DNA of 40,002 nucleotides. It comes from Candidatus Alistipes intestinigallinarum. Its GTDB lineage: Bacteria; Bacteroidota; Bacteroidia; Bacteroidales; Rikenellaceae. The stretch is from positions 1 through 40,002 of the forward strand of contig DXDA01000018.1 of assembly GCA_019115745.1 (NCBI GenBank), given 5' to 3'. The translations under genes were made by a program, and so were the position numbers. The notes beneath the pieces were generated by a model that was not told the origin of the DNA, searched no databases, and saw only the letters and a list, made by a program, of their open reading frames with translations. Of the stretch, positions 24,577-32,380 are shown one piece after another (position 1 is the stretch's first letter; the number at the start of each line of letters is the position of its first letter).

Positions 24577-25794
24577 ATGATCGAATTCCATACCTACACC
24601 TTGCCCAACGGGATTCGCGGCATTCACCGTCAGGTGCGCGGGTCGGTGGCCCACTGTGCGCTGGTCATCGGCGCCGGAAGCCGCGACGAACTCCCCACGG
24701 AGTACGGGCTGGCACACTTCACCGAGCACGCCTTCTTCAAGGGCACCGAGCGCCGCCGCGCCTGGCAGGTCAACTGCCGCCTCGAAAACCTCGGCGGCGA
24801 GCTCAACGCCTTCACCACCAAGGAGGACACGACGATTCACGCCACGACCCTCCGCGGCGACTTCGCAAAGGCCGCCGAGCTGATTGCCGACATCGCCTTC
24901 CATTCGACCTTCCCCGACCGGGAGCTCGAACGCGAAAAGGAGGTCATCGTCGACGAGATAAACACCTATAAGGATTCGCCCGCCGATCTGATTTACGACA
25001 CCTTCGAGGACCTGCTGTTCGAAGGCTCGCAGTTGGGGCACAACATCCTCGGCCGCAAGACCGCCCTGGCCCGCTACAACGGCGACGCCATCCGCGCCTT
25101 CACCCGGCGGATGCATACCACCGACCGCATGGTCTTCTCCTCGATCGGCAACTTCTCACCCCGGGTGGCCGAGGCCGTCGCGGCGCGTTACTTCGGCGAA
25201 CAGGCCCCCACCGTATGCCGCAGCGAAAGGGTAGTGCCGGGGCCCTGCGCGACGTTCGAAAAGAGCGTCGTGAAGCACACCCACCAGACCCACTGCATCA
25301 TCGGAGGCCGGGCCTACGGAATCGGCGAAGAGCGCCGTCTGCCCCTGGCTCTCGTCGTCAATATCCTCGGCGGACCGTCGGCCAACTCGCTGCTCAACAT
25401 GGTGGTGCGCGAGCGTAACGGACTCTCGTACAACATCGAAGCGTCGTACACCCCCTACGGCGATACGGGCATCGTGGCGATCTACTTCAGCTCCGAGCAC
25501 GGCAATGCCGAGCAGTGCATCGAGCTGATCGAAGGGCAGTTGCGGAGGCTGCGGACCCAGCCCCTCACCAACCGCCAGCTTTCGATGGCCAAGAAGCAGT
25601 TCATCGCCCAACTGGCCATTTCGAGCGAAAGCAACGAAAGCTACATGCTCAGCGCCGGGAAGAGCCTGCTGACCCACGACGAAATCGACACCATGGAGCA
25701 GGTCTACGCCAAGGTCCGCGAACTGACCGCCACACAACTCACCGAAGTCGCCGAGGAGGTCTTTTCGGGGATGTCGCGCCTCATTTACAAATAG
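24577..25794 (+). CDS. M16 family zinc peptidase
   Basis: A 405-residue insulinase-type (M16) peptidase with two related domains. The inverted zinc motif HxxEH is intact as His47, Glu50, His51 in AHFTEHAFFKG, and the downstream helix with the third ligand is in ELEREKEVIVDEI. The conserved C-domain part RNGLSYNIEASY is present. There is no signal peptide, so it is probably cytoplasmic, like the mitochondrial-processing-peptidase-like PqqL/YmxG group. I chose the ATG at 24577; a longer open frame overlaps uvrA and is not coding. It lies between uvrA and the O-methyltransferase with 5-base spacings. Confidence 0.94.
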   Translation: MIEFHTYTLPNGIRGIHRQVRGSVAHCALVIGAGSRDELPTEYGLAHFTEHAFFKGTERRRAWQVNCRLENLGGELNAFTTKEDTTIHATTLRGDFAKAAELIADIAFHSTFPDRELEREKEVIVDEINTYKDSPADLIYDTFEDLLFEGSQLGHNILGRKTALARYNGDAIRAFTRRMHTTDRMVFSSIGNFSPRVAEAVAARYFGEQAPTVCRSERVVPGPCATFEKSVVKHTHQTHCIIGGRAYGIGEERRLPLALVVNILGGPSANSLLNMVVRERNGLSYNIEASYTPYGDTGIVAIYFSSEHGNAEQCIELIEGQLRRLRTQPLTNRQLSMAKKQFIAQLAISSESNESYMLSAGKSLLTHDEIDTMEQVYAKVRELTATQLTEVAEEVFSGMSRLIYK

Positions 25795-25799
25795 ACCGT

Positions 25800-26447
25800 A
25801 TGGACGCGCTCGAACGATATGTACACGAACATTCGGCTCCCGAAGAGGAGCTGTTGCACGAACTGGACCGCGAAACCAATCTCCGCGCCGTGGCGCCCCG
25901 CATGTTGTCGGGACACATTCAGGGCCGGATGCTCGAAATGATCGTCCGGATGATCCGACCCCGCCGGGTGTTGGAAATCGGAACCTTCACGGGCTATTCG
26001 GCCCTCTCGATGGCCGCAGGACTCGAAGACGAAGCCCGGTTGGACACCATCGAGGTCGACGACGAACTGGAAGAGTTCACCCAATCGTGGTTCGACCGCT
26101 CCGAACACGGCCGCAAGATCCGGTTTCACATCGGCTCGGCACTCGACATCGCCCCCCGGCTCGGCGAAGTCTACGACCTCGTGTTCATCGACGGCGACAA
26201 GCGCGAATACCCCGACTACTACCGGATGCTGATGGGCGACAACGGCGGCAAGGCCCTCGTACACAGCGGTTCGGTACTCATTGCCGACAATATTCTCTGG
26301 TCCGGGAAGGTCGTGCAGCCCGTGGCGCACGGCGACCGTCACACGCAGGCCCTGTTGGAGTTCAACCGCATGGTCGTCGAGGATCCCCGCGTCGAGAATG
26401 TCATCGTGCCCCTGCGCGACGGGCTGAATCTTATCCGGGTAAAATAA
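25800..26447 (+). CDS. Class I SAM-dependent O-methyltransferase
   Basis: A 215-residue member of the catechol/caffeoyl-CoA-type O-methyltransferase family. The SAM-binding motif VLEIGTFTGYSALSMA lies at residues 57-72, the acidic motif LDTIEVDDELEE follows, and the metal-binding VFIDGDKREYPDYY lies near residues 138-151. The natural substrate is unknown; family members methylate catechols or, in some bacteria, tRNA hydroxyuridine (TrmR/YrrM type), which is an alternative here. It starts 5 bases after the M16 gene and is followed 8 bases later by the MazG-like gene. Confidence 0.92.
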   Translation: MDALERYVHEHSAPEEELLHELDRETNLRAVAPRMLSGHIQGRMLEMIVRMIRPRRVLEIGTFTGYSALSMAAGLEDEARLDTIEVDDELEEFTQSWFDRSEHGRKIRFHIGSALDIAPRLGEVYDLVFIDGDKREYPDYYRMLMGDNGGKALVHSGSVLIADNILWSGKVVQPVAHGDRHTQALLEFNRMVVEDPRVENVIVPLRDGLNLIRVK

Positions 26448-26455
26448 AAAAATCT

Positions 26456-26782
26456 ATGGAAATCAAGGAATTGCAGGAAAGGGTAGACGCCTGGATCAAG
26501 CAATACGGCGTACGTTACTTCTCGGAACTGACCAACATGGCTTGTCTCACGGAAGAGGTAGGGGAGTTGGCCCGCGTCATGGCCCGCACCTACGGCGACC
26601 AGTCGTTCAAGGCCGGCGAAAAGGCAAACCTCGCCGATGAAATGGCTGACGTGCTGTGGGTATTGGTCTGTCTGGCCAACCAGACCGGTGTTGACCTCAC
26701 CGCTGCCGTCGAGGCCAACTTCGCCAAGAAGACCTCCCGAGACAAGGAACGCCATCTGCACAATCCAAAACTCAACGACTAA
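26456..26782 (+). CDS. MazG-like nucleotide pyrophosphohydrolase
   Basis: A 108-residue all-alpha NTP pyrophosphohydrolase of the MazG/RS21-C6 group. The metal-binding pattern is visible as Glu33, Glu34 and Glu37 in LTEEVGEL and Glu62 and Asp65 in ADEMADVLW, the standard ExxE(12-28)ExxD layout. It probably hydrolyses a non-canonical or excess (d)NTP to the monophosphate. It closes the dapB-to-mazG plus-strand run and is followed by a dispersed hairpin element. Confidence 0.92.
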   Translation: MEIKELQERVDAWIKQYGVRYFSELTNMACLTEEVGELARVMARTYGDQSFKAGEKANLADEMADVLWVLVCLANQTGVDLTAAVEANFAKKTSRDKERHLHNPKLND

Positions 26783-26817
26783 ATCGGAGCAGGCCCGATT
26801 AATCCGATCTTTTCGGT

Positions 26818-26860
26818 GGTACCTTTTGACTCCAAAAGGTACCGCTCTAAGAGCCCGGGC
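26818..26860 (+). repeat. Dispersed hairpin element, copy 6 (double hairpin)
   Basis: GGTACCTTTTG/CAAAAGGTACC with a 4-base loop (26818-26843), immediately followed by a second hairpin GCTC-TAA-GAGC (26844-26854). This is the same two-hairpin order as at 10979-11019 and 17652-17692, with a different second stem. Confidence 0.85.
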
Positions 26861-26869
26861 GCCCGAAAC

Positions 26870-26896
26870 AAAAAAAGGGGGCCCCATAAAACCCCC
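26870..26896 (-). terminator. Intrinsic terminator of the phosphohexomutase gene
   Basis: On the minus strand GGGGG (26892-26896) pairs with CCCCC (26877-26881) and a T-rich tail follows (plus strand AAAAAA before 26877). It lies 23 bases beyond the stop codon. Confidence 0.75.
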
Positions 26897-26919
26897 TCTC
26901 TTATACCGGATTCCGGCAG

Positions 26920-28662
26920 CTATACCAGTTTCAACTCCTGCTTGATCTGCTCGATCTTGCCATCCAGCTCGGCCAGCACCTTCTCATAGTCGGCAACCGA
27001 CGCCAGAGGCGCCTTCACACCGAAGTAGAACTTGATCTTCGGCTCCGTACCCGAAGGACGTACCGAAACCTTCGTCCCGTCCTCCGTGAACCACTGCAGC
27101 ACGTTGCTGCGGTCCTGCTCGATCGGAGTCTTCACGCCCGTCTTCACGTCGGTCGTCTCCAACGTCTGGAAATCGTTGATCAGCACCACCGGCGAGCCCA
27201 GGATCGTCTTCGGCGGGTTCGAGCGGAAGTCCACCATCATCTGCTGGATCTGCTCGGCGCCCTCCTTGCCCTTGCGGACCACCGAAACGAGGCCCTCGCG
27301 GTAGAAACCGTACTTCACGTAGAGCTCCTGCAACCACTCGTAGAGCGTCAGGCCCATCGTATCCTTGGCCCACGCCGCAGCCTCCGCAGCCAGCGAGCAC
27401 GCCGAAACGGCATCCTTGTCACGCACGTAGTCGCCGCCCAGATAACCGAACGACTCCTCGCCGCCGCCGATATACTTCGTCTTGCCCTCGTTCTCGCGGA
27501 TGATCTTCGCAATGTACTTGAAGCCCGTCAGGCAGTCGTAGCACTTCACGCCGAAGTGATCCGCCACGGCATTGGCCATCTGCGACGTCACGATCGTCTT
27601 CACGACGTACTGGTTGCCGTCCAGAAGCCCCCGCTCGGCCCAGCGCGTCAACTGGTAGCTCATCAGCAGCACCAGCGTCTGGTTGCCGTTCAGCAGCACG
27701 TATTCACCCTTCTTGTTGCGCAGCGCCACGCCGATACGGTCCGAGTCGGGGTCCGTAGCCAGCACCAGATCGGCACCCTCCTTCGCGGCCAGGTCGATCG
27801 CCATCGACATCGTCTTGCGCTCCTCCGGGTTCGGGGACTCCACCGTCGGGAAGTTGCCGTCGACAACCGACTGCTCCTTCACCATGATCACGTTCGTGAA
27901 GCCGAACTTCTTCAGCGACGCCGGAACCAGCCGTACACCCGCTCCGTGCATCGGCGAGTAGACGATCTTCATGTCGTGGTACTTCGCCACGCTCTCCGGC
28001 GACAACGACAGTTCGTGGATCCGGTTCAGGTAGATCTCGTCGAACTTCTCGTCCAGGATCGTGATCTTCTCCGGATGCAGACCCGTGAGCACCATATCCA
28101 CGTCGGTGATCTTCTCCACCTCGGCGATGATGTTCTTGTCATGCGGAGCCGTCACCTGGGCGCCGTCCGTCCAGTAGGCCTTGTAGCCGTTGTACTCCTT
28201 GGGGTTGTGCGACGCCGTCACGACCACACCCGAGTGGCATTTCAGCTCGCGGATCGCAAAGCTCAACTCCGGCGTCGGACGCAGCGCGTCGAAGAGGTAA
28301 ACATCGAAGCCGTTCGAGGCGAAAATGTCCGCCACGCGCTCGGCGAACATCCGCGAATTGTTGCGGCTGTCGTGGGCCACGGCAACCCGCACCTGCTCGC
28401 CCGCAAAGTTCTTCTTCAGGTAGTTCGAAAGTCCCTGCGTCGCGGCGCCAACCGTATAGACGTTCATGCGGTTCGAACCTACGCCCATGATCCCGCGAAG
28501 GCCTCCCGTTCCGAATTCCAGATCCTTGTAGAAGCTCTCGATAAGCTCCTTCATATCATTATCCATCAGATACTTGACCTGTTTCTTCGTCTCTTCGTCG
28601 TAGTGTCCGTCGAGCCACGACTGCGCTTTTTTCAGAACCAATTGTTCCAGTTCGTTTGCCAT
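26920..28662 (-). CDS. Phosphoglucomutase/phosphomannomutase family protein
   Basis: A 580-residue alpha-D-phosphohexomutase of the long PgcA type, interconverting glucose-1- and glucose-6-phosphate (or mannose or pentose equivalents). The phosphoserine loop TASHNPKEYNGYK has Ser151, the metal loop DPDSDR lies at 304-309, the sugar-specificity loop GGGEESFGYLGG is near 395, and the phosphate-binding RPSGTEPKIKFYF is near the C-terminus. It is intact. It stands alone on the minus strand, divergent from dnaA, with a clear promoter and terminator. Sugar specificity cannot be fixed from sequence alone. Confidence 0.95.
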   Translation of the reverse strand: MANELEQLVLKKAQSWLDGHYDEETKKQVKYLMDNDMKELIESFYKDLEFGTGGLRGIMGVGSNRMNVYTVGAATQGLSNYLKKNFAGEQVRVAVAHDSRNNSRMFAERVADIFASNGFDVYLFDALRPTPELSFAIRELKCHSGVVVTASHNPKEYNGYKAYWTDGAQVTAPHDKNIIAEVEKITDVDMVLTGLHPEKITILDEKFDEIYLNRIHELSLSPESVAKYHDMKIVYSPMHGAGVRLVPASLKKFGFTNVIMVKEQSVVDGNFPTVESPNPEERKTMSMAIDLAAKEGADLVLATDPDSDRIGVALRNKKGEYVLLNGNQTLVLLMSYQLTRWAERGLLDGNQYVVKTIVTSQMANAVADHFGVKCYDCLTGFKYIAKIIRENEGKTKYIGGGEESFGYLGGDYVRDKDAVSACSLAAEAAAWAKDTMGLTLYEWLQELYVKYGFYREGLVSVVRKGKEGAEQIQQMMVDFRSNPPKTILGSPVVLINDFQTLETTDVKTGVKTPIEQDRSNVLQWFTEDGTKVSVRPSGTEPKIKFYFGVKAPLASVADYEKVLAELDGKIEQIKQELKLV

Positions 28663-28719
28663 AGTTTTTATTGGTTTTATTTATGAATTTGGATGCGTGA
28701 GTCCCAAAAATTTTATATG

Positions 28720-28749
28720 CAAATATAACAAATAAAATTCGATAATTCA
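28720..28749 (-). promoter_or_regulatory. Promoter of the phosphohexomutase gene
   Basis: The minus strand reads TATATTTG (28727-28720), a full -7 match, with TTG about 20 bases upstream at the -33 position, in the AT-rich gap shared with dnaA. Confidence 0.7.
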
Positions 28750-28846
28750 ATATCAACAAGTTAAAATTCAACCGCCCGAAACCGTTGTTTTTCTATATAT
28801 AAAAAAAGGAGATTTGCAACCCAATTTCGAAAATCTTTTTGCAAAA

Positions 28847-28855
28847 TTATTCACA
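28847..28855 (+). promoter_or_regulatory. DnaA-box match upstream of dnaA
   Basis: TTATTCACA fits the TTATNCACA DnaA-box consensus, 35 bases before the dnaA start and overlapping a weak -7-like box (CAACTTTG, 28854-28861). It may serve dnaA autoregulation or be part of an origin. Only one clear box was found in the 227-base gap. Confidence 0.5.
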
Positions 28856-28889
28856 ACTTTGTCACGTCAAAACAGAGTAACCCTCCATC

Positions 28890-30302
28890 ATGTTAAACAA
28901 CTCGCAGACATATAGCGATATGTGGCAACACTGCCTGGACCAGATCAAGGCCCGGACCTCCGAAGAGGAGTTCCAGAAATGGTTCCAGCCCATCGTGCCG
29001 CTCGAATTCGACGGCACGACGCTGCGTCTGAGAGTCCCCAACGAAAGCTACGTCCGACAGATCGAGAAGAACTATATCCCGTTCCTCAAACCCATCATCT
29101 CGCAGCTATACGGACAACAGACCCGACTCCACTATGCCGTGCCCAGAACCACCGCTCCCGCGGTGCCCGTGGCTGCGGATGCCGACACGACGGCCATCAA
29201 GCGCTTCATCACGCAGACCGATACCGCAAATATAAAAAATCCGTTCGTTTTCCCGGGGCTCAAGAAGATCAGCATCGACCCCCAACTGAATCCGAACCTC
29301 ACCTTCGCCACCTTCATCGAGGGCGAGTGCAACCGTCTGGCCCGGTCGGCCGGCATGTCCGTCGCCGTAAACCCCGGAAACAACCCCTTCAACCCCTTAT
29401 ATATATATGGGGACTCGGGGCTCGGAAAAACACATATCGTACAGTCCATCGGACACGAGGTCCGCGAACGGCACCCCGAACTGCAGGTCCTCTACGTCTC
29501 GATGAACAAGTTCCAGGCTCAGTTCCAGACCGCCTACAAGAATGGTGAAATCCCCGATTTCATCCACTTCTACCAGATGATCGACGTCCTGATCATCGAC
29601 GATATTCAGGAACTCACCGGAAAAACAGGTACCCAGAACGCCTTCTTCAACATATTCAACCACCTGCAGTTGGCCGGAAAGCAGCTCATCCTGACCTCCG
29701 ACAAACCGCCCGTCGAGTTGAAGGATATTGAACAGCGCCTGTTGACCCGTTTCAAGTGGGGGTTGTCCGCGCAGCTCAACACGCCGGACTACGACACCAA
29801 ACTCAAGATCATCCGCGCCAAGGCCCAGAAGCTCGGCGCGCAGATCTCCGACGATGTCGTCACCTACCTGGCCGACAACATCTCGGCCAACGTGCGGGAG
29901 ATTGAAGGTGCCCTGTCGTCGCTCGTGGCAAACGCCTCGTTCCTCGGACGAAAGATCACCACGTCGCTGGCCAAGGAGATCCTGAAGGTCTACGTCAAGA
30001 TCAACCAGAAGGAGATCACCATCGACCACATCATCGAGGTGGTGTGCCAGTATCTCAACCTGGACCACGACCGCTTCAACTCCACGGAGCGCACGCGTGA
30101 GATCGCCCAGGCCCGCCAGATCGCCATGTACCTGGCCAAGCAGCACACCAAAGCGCCCCTGACGACCATCGGCGCCGCCATCGGAGGCCGCAACCACGCC
30201 ACGGTGCTCCACTCCTGCAAGGCCGTCTCCAACCTCATGGAGACCGACAAGGCCTTCCGCCGCCAGGTCGAGGAGATCGAAAAGAGGGTATTGGCGCAGT
30301 AG
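28890..30302 (+). CDS. dnaA: Chromosomal replication initiator DnaA
   Basis: ATPase that binds DnaA boxes and opens the replication origin. The 470-residue protein has domain I at the N-terminus (MWQHCLDQIKARTSEEEFQKW region), a linker, the AAA+ domain with Walker A GDSGLGKTH at 174-182 and Walker B VLIIDDIQEL, and the DNA-binding domain IV with TTIGAAIGGRNHATVLHSC near 425-443. The codons just before Walker A (29394-29408) are unusually AT-rich (a run of TA repeats). dnaN is not next to it, which fits Bacteroidetes. All genes from here to the right edge are on the same strand. Confidence 0.98.
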   Translation: MLNNSQTYSDMWQHCLDQIKARTSEEEFQKWFQPIVPLEFDGTTLRLRVPNESYVRQIEKNYIPFLKPIISQLYGQQTRLHYAVPRTTAPAVPVAADADTTAIKRFITQTDTANIKNPFVFPGLKKISIDPQLNPNLTFATFIEGECNRLARSAGMSVAVNPGNNPFNPLYIYGDSGLGKTHIVQSIGHEVRERHPELQVLYVSMNKFQAQFQTAYKNGEIPDFIHFYQMIDVLIIDDIQELTGKTGTQNAFFNIFNHLQLAGKQLILTSDKPPVELKDIEQRLLTRFKWGLSAQLNTPDYDTKLKIIRAKAQKLGAQISDDVVTYLADNISANVREIEGALSSLVANASFLGRKITTSLAKEILKVYVKINQKEITIDHIIEVVCQYLNLDHDRFNSTERTREIAQARQIAMYLAKQHTKAPLTTIGAAIGGRNHATVLHSCKAVSNLMETDKAFRRQVEEIEKRVLAQ

Positions 30303-30324
30303 CTCCCGGAACGACAAAAAACAG

Positions 30325-30358
30325 AATCCGTGACACAACCTGTCACGGATTTTTTTTC
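30325..30358 (+). terminator. Intrinsic terminator of dnaA
   Basis: An 11-bp stem AATCCGTGACA/TGTCACGGATT (30325-30335 with 30341-30351), 5-base loop and a T run to 30358. The T run touches the next gene's promoter. Confidence 0.9.
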
Positions 30359-30359
30359 G

Positions 30360-30367
30360 TATCTTTG
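30360..30367 (+). promoter_or_regulatory. -7 element for the TlpA-like lipoprotein gene
   Basis: TATCTTTG, full consensus match, 17 bases before the ATG at 30385 and 2 bases after the dnaA terminator T run. Confidence 0.65.
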
Positions 30368-30384
30368 TCTGCAAAATACAACAT

Positions 30385-31446
30385 ATGAAAAAAGTGCTTA
30401 CCCTTGTGTTTGCATCGGCCGCGTTGATGGCCGGATGCGCCACCGACACCTCGATCTCCTACACCATTCAGGGGCAGGATCCATCGTTCGTCAACGGAAA
30501 GTGGATGTATATCCTCTCCTATGCCGGAGGCGAAGAGCAGGTAATCGACTCGGCCCGGATCGAAAACCATGCCTTCACAATCCAGGGAAGCCATCCCTAT
30601 CCGGTCAGCGCCTTCCTCTACATGGGACGCGATGCGGACGGCGTACAGATCAGCGCTTCGGATTTCATCCTCGAAGCGGGCGACCTGGTCGTGAAAAAAC
30701 CGGCCGAAGGAGTCTTCCTGCTGGCCGGAACTCCACAGAACGACCTCTACAACGACCTGCCGCGGCGGATGGCCGATATCGAGGCCAGCGCCCGCCCGGC
30801 GCTCCGTCGCGCCGAGGCCCGCGACAGCCTGCTGCGCGCCATCGTGCTGGAAAACCGCAACGCTCTGGCTTTGACGCTGCTCGACATGAGGCTCCAGGAG
30901 AAATCGGGAGCGGAGATCGCGGCATTGCTGGATTCCTTCCCCGAGGCAATGCAGCGACATCCCGCGCTACTCGAACTGCGCTCACGCATTGCCCGGATGC
31001 GCACCGATGTCGGCAAACCCTATGTCGACATCATCGGGCAGACGCCCGCGGGCGACACGCTCTCGCTCGGCGAGGTGATCCGCCGCCCCGAATGCCGCTA
31101 CCTGCTGCTCGACTTCGGGGCTCTGTGGTGCGGACCGTGCCGGGCGGAATTCCCCAACCTCACGGAACTTCGTGAAAAATACGGCCCGCAGGGGTTCGAG
31201 ATCTTCGGCGTCTCGTTCGACGTCTCGCCCGAGCGGTGGCGCGAATGTATCGAAACCTACCGAATGGGATGGCCACAGGTTCACCAGGGATTCGGCCGCG
31301 CACCGCGCGAAACCGAAGCCTGGAACAACTATGCACTCAACGGCATCCCGTCCTGCTTCCTGATCGACGCTTCCGACGGACGGATCATTGCCAAGAACCT
31401 CCGAGGACAAGCTCTTGCCGAAAAAATAACCCTTATGATGGAGTAA
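30385..31446 (+). CDS. TlpA-like thioredoxin-fold lipoprotein with DUF4369 domain
   Basis: A 353-residue predicted lipoprotein (lipobox LMAGC, Cys18). Residues about 24-120 fit the DUF4369 beta domain common in Bacteroidetes, a helical linker follows (about 125-205), and a C-terminal AhpC/TlpA thioredoxin domain has the redox motif WCGPC (Trp248, Cys249, Cys252) and the cis-Pro in NGIPSCFLID. It probably reduces or isomerises disulfides in the periplasm or on the membrane; the substrate is unknown. It is transcribed from its own promoter after dnaA and followed 12 bases later by a WYL regulator. Confidence 0.92.
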   Translation: MKKVLTLVFASAALMAGCATDTSISYTIQGQDPSFVNGKWMYILSYAGGEEQVIDSARIENHAFTIQGSHPYPVSAFLYMGRDADGVQISASDFILEAGDLVVKKPAEGVFLLAGTPQNDLYNDLPRRMADIEASARPALRRAEARDSLLRAIVLENRNALALTLLDMRLQEKSGAEIAALLDSFPEAMQRHPALLELRSRIARMRTDVGKPYVDIIGQTPAGDTLSLGEVIRRPECRYLLLDFGALWCGPCRAEFPNLTELREKYGPQGFEIFGVSFDVSPERWRECIETYRMGWPQVHQGFGRAPRETEAWNNYALNGIPSCFLIDASDGRIIAKNLRGQALAEKITLMME

Positions 31447-31458
31447 AAACGCTGCCAC

Positions 31459-32355
31459 ATGGACCAACCCAAGCTCGAACGGCTGCTGCGGCTCATGAAG
31501 CTGCTCACCGCCAACACCACCTACAACGTCGACCAACTGGCCGAGAGGCTTGACATGTCTCGAAGAACCGTCTACCGGTACATCGACACCTTCCGCGAGG
31601 CGGGGTTTGTCATCAAGAAGTCCGGCGACTGCATCCGCCTCGACAAGGAGTCGCCCCATTTCCGCGACATTTCGCAACTCGTCCACTTCACCGAGGAGGA
31701 GGCCGTGATCCTCAAAAACGCCATCGAGAACATCGATGACACGAACCTCCTGAAGCAGAACCTCAAACGCAAACTCTACTCGGTCTACGACAACCGCTCG
31801 CTCGCCGATACGGTCGTGCGCGGAAAGAACGCCCCCAACATCCGGCGGCTGATCGAGGCCATCGAGGAGCAGCGCCAAGTCACGCTCCACGGCTACCAGT
31901 CGGGGCACGGCGGCGAGGTCCGCGACCGCAGGGTAGAGCCCTTCGCCTTCACGACCAACTACGTACAGGTTTGGTGCTACGACCTCGAAAGCCGTTCGAA
32001 CAAGCTCTTCAAAACCGCCCGGATCGGCTCCGTCGAACCCTCCGCAACCCCCTGGGAGCACCAGGCCGAACACGAAGAGGGCTTTATCGACGTCTTTCGG
32101 ATGCACGGCGCCGAGCGGCACCGCATCCGGCTGGAGCTGGGGTTATTGGCCTACAACCTGCTGTGCGAAGAGTATCCGCTGGCCGAACGCGACATCCGCC
32201 CACTCGGACGCGGGCGCTGGCTGCTCGACACCGAGGTGGCCGGGATGGCTGGCGTGGGGCGTTTCGTCGTCGGGCTGCTCGACGACATCCGCATCGTCGA
32301 AAGCCCCGAGCTGAACGATTACATTCACCGCTATATTGCTGAAAATCTTCAATAA
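31459..32355 (+). CDS. WYL-domain transcriptional regulator
   Basis: A 298-residue regulator. An N-terminal winged helix-turn-helix covers about residues 5-60, with NVDQLAERLDMSRRTVYRYIDT as the recognition region (residues about 23-44). The middle and C-terminal part fit a WYL domain (about 135-210) and its C-terminal extension. WYL proteins sense small molecules or nucleic acids and often control stress or defence genes; no defence genes are nearby. It starts 12 bases after the lipoprotein gene, and its last 20 bases lie just ahead of the phosphatase gene, so it could control that operon. Confidence 0.88.
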   Translation: MDQPKLERLLRLMKLLTANTTYNVDQLAERLDMSRRTVYRYIDTFREAGFVIKKSGDCIRLDKESPHFRDISQLVHFTEEEAVILKNAIENIDDTNLLKQNLKRKLYSVYDNRSLADTVVRGKNAPNIRRLIEAIEEQRQVTLHGYQSGHGGEVRDRRVEPFAFTTNYVQVWCYDLESRSNKLFKTARIGSVEPSATPWEHQAEHEEGFIDVFRMHGAERHRIRLELGLLAYNLLCEEYPLAERDIRPLGRGRWLLDTEVAGMAGVGRFVVGLLDDIRIVESPELNDYIHRYIAENLQ

Positions 32356-32380
32356 AACCCTTCGAAAAAACGTACCCGCC

